Source: Streptomyces sp. A2-16 (GTDB lineage Bacteria > Actinomycetota > Actinomycetes > Streptomycetales > Streptomycetaceae). From it: DNA of 64,000 nt. Every line of letters starts with the position of its first letter. Position 1 is the first letter of the stretch. The notes under the pieces are model-generated. The model did no database searches and was not told the DNA's origin. It was given only the letters and a program-made list of their open reading frames with translations. This document shows positions 34,296-42,273 of the stretch, one piece after another. The stretch lies in the NCBI RefSeq assembly GCF_018128905.1, contig NZ_CP063808.1, forward strand, positions 4,898,001 through 4,962,000, in the 5' to 3' direction. Position numbers and translations under genes: made by a program.

Positions 34296-35207
34296 TCAGG
34301 GCTTGCGGGTGCGCAGACGGCGCAGCATGCGGGGGTCCTCGAAGCCGACGGCGCGGGCGGCGGCGTCGAGGGTGGTGCCGTGGCTGATGAGGTGCTCGGC
34401 GCGTTCGAGGCGCAGGGCCTGCTGGTAGCGCAGCGGGGTCAGGCCGCCGGTGGCGCGGGTGAACAGGCGGGTGAGGGTGCGTTCGCTGACGCCGGTGGCC
34501 GCGGCCAGGGCGGGCAGCGGCAAGGGCTGGTCGAAGCGGGCGTCGAGGAGGTCCTGGGCTCGGTGCACGGTGTCGTCGAGGTGGGACCGGTAGCGGAGCA
34601 TGGCGCTGGCCTGTGGCTCGTGGCCGTTGCGTCGGGCGTAGACGACCATGTCCCGGGCCACTTGTGCGGCGACGGCGGGACCGTGGCGGGTGGCGACCAG
34701 ATGCAGGGCCAGGTCGATGCCGCTGGCGATGCCGGCCGAGGTGACCACCCGGTCGTCGGCGGTGTAGAGGACGTCGCGGACGACGGTGGCTGCGGGGTAG
34801 CGGCGGGCGAGTTCGTCCTGAACGTCGTGGTGGGTGGTGCAGCGGCGGCCGTCGAGCAGGCCGGCCCGGCCCAGTGCCTCGGCTCCCGCGCAGACGCTGG
34901 CGACCGTGCCGCCCCCTGCGTGGTGCTTCCGCAGTTGCCCCAGGGCGGTTGAGCCGATGGCGGGAGCGCCGGCCAGGGTGTGCGCCCGCCAGCCGGGCAC
35001 CACGATCAGGTCCTCGGGGCCGAGCCCGGGCCAGTCGAGCCGGGCTACCAGGGGAAGCCCCTGGGCGGTGAGGACCTGTGGCTGCTCGGCGATGTAGCTG
35101 AGCGTGTAGGGGTGGCCGAAGTCGGCGGCCGTGGAGAAGACCTGGGCAGGGCCGGCCAGGTCCAGGAGATGGACTCCCGGCACCAGGAAGAAGGCGATGT
35201 GGCTCAC
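34296..35207 (-). CDS. GlxA-type AraC regulator (DJ-1/PfpI domain plus AraC HTH)
   Basis: 303-residue regulator. The N-terminal DJ-1/PfpI domain has FFLVPGVHLLDLAGPAQVFS and TVASVCAGAEALGRAGLLDG with the nucleophile-position Cys. The C-terminal AraC region has two helix-turn-helix units (LAAATGVSERTLTRLFTRAT and AAARAVGFEDPRMLRR). Such proteins regulate small catabolic operons. It lies 10 bp after the isochorismatase-family gene on the same strand and probably shares its transcript. The target and ligand are unknown. Confidence 0.9.
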   Translation of the reverse strand: MSHIAFFLVPGVHLLDLAGPAQVFSTAADFGHPYTLSYIAEQPQVLTAQGLPLVARLDWPGLGPEDLIVVPGWRAHTLAGAPAIGSTALGQLRKHHAGGGTVASVCAGAEALGRAGLLDGRRCTTHHDVQDELARRYPAATVVRDVLYTADDRVVTSAGIASGIDLALHLVATRHGPAVAAQVARDMVVYARRNGHEPQASAMLRYRSHLDDTVHRAQDLLDARFDQPLPLPALAAATGVSERTLTRLFTRATGGLTPLRYQQALRLERAEHLISHGTTLDAAARAVGFEDPRMLRRLRTRKP

Positions 35208-35217
35208 GATCCGGTCA

Positions 35218-35817
35218 TCATGCCCGCTGCCCCGCCGCGGCTTCCAGTTCCTCGACGGTGGCGATGGTGGCGAAGCGTCCGGCGAGCGCGTACTCGGTGC
35301 GCGTGATGATCTCCTCGGCGCTGAGGGTGCGAGGATCCGCCAGCAACTCGGCGACGCTCTGGTCGGCGGGCGCGTCGCGGTGCGGGATGGGGTTGGTCGC
35401 GGTGGCGTCGGTGACGAAGGTGACCCGGTAGCCGAGGTCGCTCGCGACGCGGGTGGTGGTCTCCACGCACTGCTCGGTGCGGATGCCGCAGACGGTGAGT
35501 TCCTGGATGCCGCGCTCGGTGAGGAGTTGCTGGAGGTTGGTGGTGGTGAAGGCGTTGTGCGAGGTCTTGTGGAGCAGCGGTTCCGTGTCCTGGCGCTCCA
35601 ACTCCTCCATGAGCCGGACGTGGCCGAGGGCGGGGTCGAAGACGTCGCCGCTGCCGGGCTCCGAGTGCAGGACCCACACCACGAGGTCCCCGGCGCTGCG
35701 GGAGAGCCGGACCAGTCGGTTCACCTGGTCGGCGATCTTCGGATCGGAGATGGTCTCCCACAGCGGGCGGGCGCGGAAGGATTCCTGGACGTCGATGACG
35801 ATCAGTGCTCGGGTCAT
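35218..35817 (-). CDS. isochorismatase-family cysteine hydrolase
   Basis: 199-residue alpha/beta hydrolase of the isochorismatase/nicotinamidase superfamily with the triad Asp (ALIVIDVQESF), Lys (LLHKTSHNAF) and Cys (VCGIRTEQCVETTTRVASDL). Most such enzymes hydrolyse amide or ureido bonds. ATG 35817 was chosen because MTRALIVIDVQ is the usual N-terminus; the longer frame adds unconserved residues. It is encoded ahead of a GlxA-like regulator, a common pairing, and next to the amide/nitrile genes of the island. The substrate is unknown. Confidence 0.87.
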   Translation of the reverse strand: MTRALIVIDVQESFRARPLWETISDPKIADQVNRLVRLSRSAGDLVVWVLHSEPGSGDVFDPALGHVRLMEELERQDTEPLLHKTSHNAFTTTNLQQLLTERGIQELTVCGIRTEQCVETTTRVASDLGYRVTFVTDATATNPIPHRDAPADQSVAELLADPRTLSAEEIITRTEYALAGRFATIATVEELEAAAGQRA

Positions 35818-35944
35818 GTCGCCCAGCCTGACCGGTGCGGCCCATGTGTCGACAGGCCTCATCGAGTCCGGCACCGGACCGATCCGGTCACGGCGAGAGC
35901 GGCCGGGACGAGTCGTGCGACGCGGGCGGCCGGGGCCGGGCTCG

Positions 35945-36275
35945 CCTCAGCCCGGGACGCCGGCGCCTTCCTCGCCTCCCCAGGACGTACAGGTTCGGGA
36001 GTTCACCACGATCGCCTCCTGCGTGCTGCGGGCGATGACCACCACGACCTCTTCGGCCGGGTCCGGGGTTCTCCTCGCGGTGGTGCACGTACGGGGGACG
36101 AAGATGTAGTCGCCGGGAGAGGTCCGCAGGCGGATCGGGTGAGGCAGTTGGACAGCACCGCCGGCCGGATCCTCGGAGAGCAACACCCGGTGTCTCTTCC
36201 TGAGAGTCCGTCGCTGACCTCGATGTATCCGAGGTCGGCGACGGAGCACATGCGCGTCGGCCGGGTCACAGCAAG
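35945..36275 (-). pseudogene. cupin-domain protein remnant with several frameshifts
   Basis: Three minus-strand frames in turn give RMCSVADLGYIEVSDG, HPIRLRTSPGDYIFVP, then HHREENP, then DPAEEVVVVIARSTQEAIVV and finally LPNLYVLG. Joined, they form most of a single cupin domain with the His-bearing strand after GDYIFVPP. Small cupins of this kind occur beside aromatic dioxygenase and decarboxylase genes. At least three frame changes make it non-functional. It lies just downstream of the benzaldehyde dehydrogenase gene. Confidence 0.65.
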
Positions 36276-36297
36276 GAAGACCTGCCGCGCGGGTGGT

Positions 36298-37758
36298 TCA
36301 GAACGGGAAGTGCGCCTGCTGGGTGGCGATGGTCACCCAGCGGGTGTTGGAGAACGCCTCGATCCCCCAGCGGCCGCCGAAGCGACCGTACCCGGATGCC
36401 TTCGCCCCGCCGAACGGCGCCTGGGGCTCGTCGGCCACCGACTGGTCGTTGATGTGGACGATCCCGGTGCGGATCCGGCGGGCGACGGTGAGCCCATGAG
36501 TGGCGTTCTCGGTGATGATGCCGCAGGTCAGACCATTCTCGGTGTCGTTGGCGAGGGCGACTGCGGCATCGTCGTCGGTGAAGGTCTCGACCACGCAGAC
36601 GGGGCCGAAGGACTCGGCGTGGTACAGATCCGCCTCCTTCGGTACGCCGGTGAGCACGGTCGCCGGGTGCACCGCGCCCTCCGGCTCGCCGCCACCGACG
36701 AGAACCCTCGCGCCCTTGTCCACGGCGTCCGCCACCAGCCCGGCCACCCGCCGTGCGGCCTGGGCGCTCACCAGCGGCCCCACCACCGTGTGCGGATGCC
36801 CGGGGTCTCCGGCCTGGAGCGAGGCCGCCTTGGCGGTGAACTTCTGGGTGAACTCCTCGGCCAGCGACTCGTGTACGAGGATCCGGTCACCCGACATGCA
36901 GATCTGCCCGGCGTTCATGAACACGCTGAAGGTCGCGGCGTCGACCGCGTAGTCCACATCGGCGTCGTCGAGGACGACAACGGCGTTCTTGCCGCCCAAC
37001 TCCAGCACCGCGGGCTTGAGGTGGCGGGCCGCCAGTTCGCCGATGATGCGGCCCACACGTGTGGAGCCGGTGAAGTTCACCGCCCGTACCCGCTCGTCGG
37101 CGATCAGTGTCTCGGCGATCTCGGCGGCGTCCTCACGGGCGTTCGTGAGGACGTTGACCACGCCGTCCGGCAGTCCGGCCTCCCGCAGCACGTCGGCGAC
37201 CAGCAGTCCGCAGGCGATCGGCGCGTCCTCGCTGGCCTTGACGACGACCGTGTTGCCGGCGGCCAAGGGCGCCGCCACGGCCCGCACGCCGAGGATGACC
37301 GGCGCGTTCCACGGCGCGAACGCGGCGACCACGCCCAGCGGTTCACGCACTGCCAGACCCAGTGCGCCCCGTTCCTGGGCGTTGAGCACTTCACCGCGCG
37401 GCGCGGTGACGGCCGCCGCCGCCTCGCGCAGGATGTTCGCCGCCAGAGCCACGTTGAAGTACGCCCATGGGCGGGTGCCGCCCGCCTCCTGCGCCATCAG
37501 GTCGGCGACCTCGTCACTTCGGCCGTCCAGCAGGTCGGCCGCCTTGAGGAAGACGGCCCGCCGCTCGAAGGGGGTCGTCGACGCCCACGCCTCGAAGGCC
37601 GCGTGGGCGGCGTCCACGGCGCGAAGGACGTCGTCGTGGCCTGCGGCGGCCACGGTGGCGTACACCTCCCCAGTGAAGGGGTTGATGTCGTCGGTGGTCC
37701 GGCCGGAGGCCGCGGGTACGTCTCTACCGGCGATGAACAGGTCGCGGGCGATGGCCAT
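36298..37758 (-). CDS. NAD-dependent aromatic aldehyde (benzaldehyde) dehydrogenase
   Basis: 486-residue aldehyde dehydrogenase. VVAAFAPWNAPVILGVRAVA, the NAD motif FTGSTRVGRIIGELAA, the general base Glu in LELGGKNAVVVLD and the nucleophile Cys in FMNAGQICMSGDRIL are all intact; AGQICMS is characteristic of the benzaldehyde/vanillin/salicylaldehyde group. It sits 48 bp downstream of the LDH/MDH-like dehydrogenase and in the same transcription unit as benzoylformate decarboxylase, whose product is benzaldehyde. Oxidation of that aldehyde to benzoate is therefore the most likely role. Confidence 0.9.
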   Translation of the reverse strand: MAIARDLFIAGRDVPAASGRTTDDINPFTGEVYATVAAAGHDDVLRAVDAAHAAFEAWASTTPFERRAVFLKAADLLDGRSDEVADLMAQEAGGTRPWAYFNVALAANILREAAAAVTAPRGEVLNAQERGALGLAVREPLGVVAAFAPWNAPVILGVRAVAAPLAAGNTVVVKASEDAPIACGLLVADVLREAGLPDGVVNVLTNAREDAAEIAETLIADERVRAVNFTGSTRVGRIIGELAARHLKPAVLELGGKNAVVVLDDADVDYAVDAATFSVFMNAGQICMSGDRILVHESLAEEFTQKFTAKAASLQAGDPGHPHTVVGPLVSAQAARRVAGLVADAVDKGARVLVGGGEPEGAVHPATVLTGVPKEADLYHAESFGPVCVVETFTDDDAAVALANDTENGLTCGIITENATHGLTVARRIRTGIVHINDQSVADEPQAPFGGAKASGYGRFGGRWGIEAFSNTRWVTIATQQAHFPF

Positions 37759-37806
37759 GGGGTGATCTCCTTGCTACGTAACGTCGTCGGTACGCGATGA
37801 ACCGGG

Positions 37807-38748
37807 TCAGGAAAGCTGGGTCGCGTGGTGGGCGGTGAGTTCGGAGGCTGCTGCCTCGACGTGGGCCGCGGCCCGTCTCATGCCGGCCAGTTCCTCCGCC
37901 GGCAGGTCCCAGGTCACGATGCGGCGCACGCCGTCGGGCCGCAGTTCGACGGGCACGGTGAGACTGGCGCCGTGCACGCCGTACTCGCCGTCCAGTACGA
38001 CCGAGGCAGGGACGACCGTGCCGGAACCGGTGTTCAGCGCCTCGATGATGCGGGCGGTGCCCAGCCCCGTGGTCCAGGTGGACGTACGGCCGGAGTCGAG
38101 GGCGACGTGCTTGGCGTACCAGGTGTCCACGTACTCCTCGGCCACAGTGCGCTGCGCCTCGGTGAGGACGACACGCTCGCCGCCGACGGTGATACGGCTG
38201 TACAGCGGGACCTGGCCCTCGCCGTGCTCGCCCAGCATCCAGGCGCCGACGTCCTTCACCGGGACGCCGAGCGCGAAGGCGATGCCGGTGCGCAGCCGGA
38301 GGCTGTCGTTGAGGGTGTAGCCGATCAGCCGCTCACGGGGCAGCCAGCCCTGCCGGTGCACCCAGGTCAGCAGCGGGTCGACCGGGTTGGTGAGCATGAG
38401 GACCACACCGCCGAAGTCCGCTCCGGCTTCCCGCACCGGGCGCAGGCACTCCTCCACGATCCGCGCGTTGTCGGCGAGGAAGACCGAACGGGAGGAGTTC
38501 AGCCGCAGCGGAACGGCGGCGCTGAGGACGACCACGTCGGCGTCGAGGGCGTCCTCGGGCGTGCCGCCGCGCACGGTGTCGGCGGTGGTGCCGAGGCCGA
38601 GGGCGTTCTCCAGGTCCATGGTGTGGCTGGTGATCATGTTCGGTCGGGTGTCGACGAGCACGATCTCGTACGTCCCCTGCGCGGAGAGCAGGTTGAACGC
38701 GGCGGAGGAGCCGATGCCGCCGGCGCCTCCGATGATGACGACCTTCAC
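37807..38748 (-). CDS. lactate/malate dehydrogenase-family 2-hydroxyacid dehydrogenase
   Basis: 313-residue LDH/MDH-superfamily protein. VKVVIIGGAGGIGSSAAFNL is the NAD Rossmann motif and VLMLTNPVDPLL the conserved NPVD. NDSLRLRTGIAFALGV carries the catalytic Asp/Arg pair, and WMLGEHGEGQVPLYS the catalytic His. The substrate loop reads VPLRLNSSRSVFLADN, unlike the PRKPGMTR of malate or QKPGETR of lactate enzymes, so a different 2-hydroxyacid is expected. GTG 38748 has GGAAGG nine bases upstream. Lying between benzoylformate decarboxylase and benzaldehyde dehydrogenase, it is a candidate NAD-dependent mandelate dehydrogenase; that substrate is an inference. Confidence 0.85.
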   Translation of the reverse strand: MKVVIIGGAGGIGSSAAFNLLSAQGTYEIVLVDTRPNMITSHTMDLENALGLGTTADTVRGGTPEDALDADVVVLSAAVPLRLNSSRSVFLADNARIVEECLRPVREAGADFGGVVLMLTNPVDPLLTWVHRQGWLPRERLIGYTLNDSLRLRTGIAFALGVPVKDVGAWMLGEHGEGQVPLYSRITVGGERVVLTEAQRTVAEEYVDTWYAKHVALDSGRTSTWTTGLGTARIIEALNTGSGTVVPASVVLDGEYGVHGASLTVPVELRPDGVRRIVTWDLPAEELAGMRRAAAHVEAAASELTAHHATQLS

Positions 38749-38773
38749 GGGTCTGTGCCTTCCGTTCGGCGGG

Positions 38774-40402
38774 TCAGGAGGAGTAGCGGGCGTCGGCCTC
38801 GACGGCGACTTCGAGCACGAGCGGCTCGCGTCGCTCCGCGAGTGACGGCAGGACCTTGTCCAGGGCGGAGGCCAACGCGGTGTGGTCCTCGACCCGTTCG
38901 GCCGGGCAGCCCAGGCCCCGGGCAAGGGCCGACACGCTCAGTTCGCTGAACGCGGGCCAGGCCGGGGCGGTGGAGCCCTCCCGTTCGGAGAGGCGGTCCA
39001 TGATCGCGTAGCGGCCGTTGGCGAGGACGACGAACAGGACGCCGATGCCGTAGTGGGCGGCGCTCCACAGGGCCTGGATCGAGTAGAGGGAGGAGCCGTC
39101 GCCGAGCACGGCCACGACCGGCCGGTCCGGGGCGCCGTGGCGCACGCCGATCGCGGCCGGCATGGCGAAGCCCAGTCCGCCCATGGCCGCGCTGAGGAAG
39201 CCGAGCGGCGCTCGGGCGGGCAGCAGCCGGTGCAGGTCCGGGCGGCTGGAGGGGGTTTCCTCGACCACCACGGCCTTCGGGTCGAGTCGCTCGGCGAGGG
39301 CGACCAGCACATGAGCGGCACGCAGTGGCTCACCGGGCGCGGGGGGCTGGGGAGTTGTCGGCCGGTTCAGTTTCGAGGTACGCGGGACGGCGGGCACCAG
39401 CGGCACCAACCGGCGCACGGTGTCGGCCGGTTCGGCGAGCAGGGTCAGCTCCGCCGGACTGCGGTGGGCCTCCTCCGGGTCGTCGGTGATGACGGCGACC
39501 CGGGTGCCCGGTACGGTGAAGTCGCCGGGCGCGTAGGTGTATTGGCGGAAGGCGGCGGCTCCGACCGTGAGGACCGTGTCGTACGACGCGAGCGCCTCGC
39601 GCAGCCCGGAGCGGACCGCGGGCAGGTGCCCGGCGAAGAGACGGTGGTCCTGGGGGAAGCCCGCGCGGGCGCCGAACGGCTCCTGGTGGACCGGGCAGTC
39701 CAGCCGCTCGGCCAGCGCCACCAACGCCTGCCAGCCGTCCGCCGTGTCATTGCCGGCGCCCGCCACCAGACACGGCGATTCGGCCGCTGCCAGGAGCGCG
39801 GCGAGGGCGGACAGAGCCTCGTCGGAGGCCGTACGACCGCCTCGTACCGCGACCGGCCCGCGCGGCGCGGCCCGCGCGACATCCTCGTCGGCCTCGGCGA
39901 ACCAGTCGTCCATCGGGACCACGACCACCGCCGGACCGCGGCCTTCCTGGGCCTCGTGCCAGGCGCGGGCCACGGCACCGGGTACGTCCTGCGGACGTGC
40001 CGGCGTGTGCTGCCACACCGGGTACTCCCCCGCCAGGCCGTCCAACCTCCCGGCCAGGAACGGTTCGTGGGCCAGATGCCGGCGGTCCTGCTGGCCCACG
40101 ATCACCACCAGGGGTGCGCGGTTCGCACGGGCGGTGGCCAGGGCGCTGACCGCGTTGCCGTAGCCGGCGGTGGTGTGCAGCAGGACGAGCGCAGGGCGAC
40201 CGGTGGCCAAGGCGCTGCCGGAGGCCATCCCGACGACCGAGCCCTCGTGCAGGCCGAGCACGAAGGAGATGTCCGCCGGCAGGTCGGCGAGGAAGCCGAC
40301 CTCGGTGGAGCCCGGGTTGCTGAAGAGGGTGGTGAGGTCGTACTCGCGCAGGACGTCGAAGGTCTGTTCCTTGACGGTCCTGGCATGGGCGGCCGTGGTC
40401 AT
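38774..40402 (-). CDS. mdlC: benzoylformate decarboxylase-type TPP enzyme
   Basis: 542-residue thiamine-diphosphate enzyme. FSNPGSTEVGFL has the substrate Ser, LHEGSVVGMA the TPP-activating Glu and LHTTAGYGNAV a His matching the catalytic His70 of benzoylformate decarboxylase. AVLGDGSSLYSIQALW to NGRYAIM is the TPP-Mg motif. The second catalytic His of the Pseudomonas enzyme (FRYHQYDPGQY) appears replaced, since this protein has FRQYTYAPGDF. The expected reaction is benzoylformate to benzaldehyde and carbon dioxide. It is the first gene of a three-gene unit with a hydroxyacid dehydrogenase and benzaldehyde dehydrogenase. A 26-bp palindrome lies 60 bp upstream of the start. Confidence 0.85.
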   Translation of the reverse strand: MTTAAHARTVKEQTFDVLREYDLTTLFSNPGSTEVGFLADLPADISFVLGLHEGSVVGMASGSALATGRPALVLLHTTAGYGNAVSALATARANRAPLVVIVGQQDRRHLAHEPFLAGRLDGLAGEYPVWQHTPARPQDVPGAVARAWHEAQEGRGPAVVVVPMDDWFAEADEDVARAAPRGPVAVRGGRTASDEALSALAALLAAAESPCLVAGAGNDTADGWQALVALAERLDCPVHQEPFGARAGFPQDHRLFAGHLPAVRSGLREALASYDTVLTVGAAAFRQYTYAPGDFTVPGTRVAVITDDPEEAHRSPAELTLLAEPADTVRRLVPLVPAVPRTSKLNRPTTPQPPAPGEPLRAAHVLVALAERLDPKAVVVEETPSSRPDLHRLLPARAPLGFLSAAMGGLGFAMPAAIGVRHGAPDRPVVAVLGDGSSLYSIQALWSAAHYGIGVLFVVLANGRYAIMDRLSEREGSTAPAWPAFSELSVSALARGLGCPAERVEDHTALASALDKVLPSLAERREPLVLEVAVEADARYSS

Positions 40403-40461
40403 TCTCGGGTCCCCTTTCTGACAGGACTGGACGCTAGGCCGCCCACCCTCCGGGAACCACA

Positions 40462-40487
40462 GGCACGTTCACTATGCGAAACGTGCC
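40462..40487 (-). promoter_or_regulatory. 26-bp palindromic operator upstream of the benzoylformate decarboxylase operon
   Basis: GGCACGTT (40462-40469) and AACGTGCC (40480-40487) are perfect 8-bp arms. The spacer holds, on the minus strand, TTTCGCATAG, which shares TTTCGCA with the palindrome in front of the amidase operon (43685-43697). The IclR encoded at 40509-41246 is the likely binder. Confidence 0.45.
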
Positions 40488-40508
40488 GTACCTGCGCCGG
40501 CGGACGCG

Positions 40509-41246
40509 TCATTCGACCCCGGGCAGGACCGCTCCGGTGGACAGTTCCGCGCGCAGTCGGCCGGTGATGAGGCGGGCGGTGTCGAGGACGGCCTCGATCT
40601 GTGGCGGGCCCGGGTGCTCGACGGTGAAGGCGATCGACACGGCGGCGACGGCGTGGCCCGGCGCGGACACGACCGGCGCCGAGACCGTCCCGAGCCCGGG
40701 CACGACCTCGTTGCGTGTCGCGGCGTAACCACAGGCACGGGCACGGCTGATCTCCGGGCGCTCACCGAGCCGTTGCGGCTCGGCGGAGAGCATCGCCACG
40801 CCCGGGGAGCCCAGGGTCAGTGGGTGCCGGTCGCCGGGGCTGTAGACGGTGCGCGAGCGGGTGCTCTCGACCTCGACGGAGACGAGCGTGACCGCCTCTT
40901 CGCCGTCCCGCACGACGAAGAAGGAGGTCAGGCCCACCCGCGCGGCCAGCTTGGCGATCTCCGGCTTGGCGATGCGCTGGAGCATGGGCAGGGTGCGCCG
41001 GCCCAGTGACTGCGCGCGGGTGCCGATGACGTACCCGTGCGTGGTGTGCGCGACCAGGTGGTGGTCCTGGAGGGTGCGCAGCAGCCGGTAGACGATCGAG
41101 CGGTGCAGCCCCATCTGCTGGCTCAGTTCGGCCAGCGTCAGTGGTACGTCCGACAGCGCGATCACCTCCAGCAGCCTGAGCCCCCGGTCCAGGGTCTGGA
41201 CGGAGGGCCGGCCCGGCGGCGGGGGGTCTTCGGCGGGTCCGGTCAT
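40509..41246 (-). CDS. IclR-family regulator of the nitrilase/decarboxylase genes
   Basis: 245-residue IclR protein. The HTH is TLAELSQQMGLHRSIVYRLL, and the ligand domain includes GLTSFFVVRDGEEAVTLVSV, DRHPLTLGSPGVAMLS and GLGTVSAPVVSAPG. It overlaps the nitrilase stop by 4 bp, so it is the last gene of amidase-nitrilase-iclR, and it lies just upstream of the separately promoted decarboxylase unit. Palindromes at both promoters share TTTCGCA. IclR proteins commonly take the pathway substrate as effector, here perhaps mandelate or an arylamide. Confidence 0.9.
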   Translation of the reverse strand: MTGPAEDPPPPGRPSVQTLDRGLRLLEVIALSDVPLTLAELSQQMGLHRSIVYRLLRTLQDHHLVAHTTHGYVIGTRAQSLGRRTLPMLQRIAKPEIAKLAARVGLTSFFVVRDGEEAVTLVSVEVESTRSRTVYSPGDRHPLTLGSPGVAMLSAEPQRLGERPEISRARACGYAATRNEVVPGLGTVSAPVVSAPGHAVAAVSIAFTVEHPGPPQIEAVLDTARLITGRLRAELSTGAVLPGVE

Positions 41247-42253
41247 GGCTCGGGGATCTCGTCGTCCAACGCCGGGAACACGCTCTCGGCGGGGCTTCCC
41301 TCCCGGACCACGGGCCGACGGGCTTCGCGCCGGTGAACGAGGTAGGTGGCGTCGGCGCGCGCGTAGTGCCCGGCCGGGTCGTAGGCGTTCTTCGCGAGGT
41401 CGATCTCGTCGAGGTCGATGTCGGCGTACACCAGTGCCTCCTCGCCCTCGTCGACGTCCTTGGTGAGGGTACGTCCGTCGGGGCCGAAGATCCGTGAGCA
41501 GCCCCCTCCGGCCGCGAGCAGGCGGCGCTGCTCGGGTGTGGAGGCGAAGACGTCGATGCCGGCCGGGGAGATGACCTGGGTGGCCATCAGGACGAAGGCA
41601 CTGCCCTCGATGGCGTACACCTGGGTCACGGCGGTGTTGGCCTCGGCGCTGAGCTGGAAGGCGAGGTCGCGGTAGAGACCGAAGCAGGGCCAGGCCGCGA
41701 CGTGCACCTGCTCGTTCTGCGCGTACAGGGCGTACTTGCTGAGCGGCTGGACGTGCTCGGCGCAGTTCAGCGCGCCGAGCCGGCCGACCGCGCTGTCGAC
41801 GACCCTGAGGTCGCTGCCGTCGCCCTCGCCGAACAGGGTCCGCTCGACGTGGGTCGGCTTGAGCTTGCGGCGGTGCAGCAGCACGCTGCCGTCAGGGGCG
41901 ATCACGGTCTGACTGACGTAGAGGGTGCCGTGGTCCTTCTCGCTGTATCCGAGCGCGACGGTGATGCCGTGCCGCCGGGCCGCGCGACGGATCGTGGTCA
42001 GCCCCTCGCTGTCGGGGGCGAGGGAGGCAGCGTGGTAGCGGCCGACGAAGGGGACCTGGTCGGCGACCGCACCCAGCCACAGGAAGTGCGGATAGCCGGG
42101 AATCCACACTTCGGGGAAGGCGATGAGCGAGGCACCGTTGCGGGCCGCTTCCGCGATCAGGTCGACGGTCTTCGCGACGCCTGCCTCCGCGTCGAGCCAG
42201 GCGGGCTCGGCCTGGACGGCCGCGGCCTTGAAACGGCGGATGGTGTCTGTCAT
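41243..42253 (-). CDS. nitrilase (aliphatic/arylacetonitrilase type)
   Basis: 336-residue true nitrilase. The triad is Glu48 (LIAFPEVWIPGYP), Lys130 (LHRRKLKPTHVER) and Cys164 (GALNCAEHVQPL). The length and the CAEH and KPTHVER motifs fit enzymes that turn organic nitriles directly into acid plus ammonia, unlike the Nit1-branch enzymes at 15-16.8 kb. It is encoded 20 bp downstream of an amidase and upstream of an IclR gene. With benzoylformate decarboxylase next door, mandelonitrile or a related aryl nitrile is a plausible substrate. Confidence 0.9.
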   Translation of the reverse strand: MTDTIRRFKAAAVQAEPAWLDAEAGVAKTVDLIAEAARNGASLIAFPEVWIPGYPHFLWLGAVADQVPFVGRYHAASLAPDSEGLTTIRRAARRHGITVALGYSEKDHGTLYVSQTVIAPDGSVLLHRRKLKPTHVERTLFGEGDGSDLRVVDSAVGRLGALNCAEHVQPLSKYALYAQNEQVHVAAWPCFGLYRDLAFQLSAEANTAVTQVYAIEGSAFVLMATQVISPAGIDVFASTPEQRRLLAAGGGCSRIFGPDGRTLTKDVDEGEEALVYADIDLDEIDLAKNAYDPAGHYARADATYLVHRREARRPVVREGSPAESVFPALDDEIPEP

Positions 42254-42273
42254 GTCCGATCGTCTCCTTCTGT

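Noticed and set aside
35131..37800. 889-codon plus-strand open frame across the isochorismatase and aldehyde dehydrogenase genes
   Set aside because: Antisense shadow of two well-supported minus-strand enzymes with no family motif.
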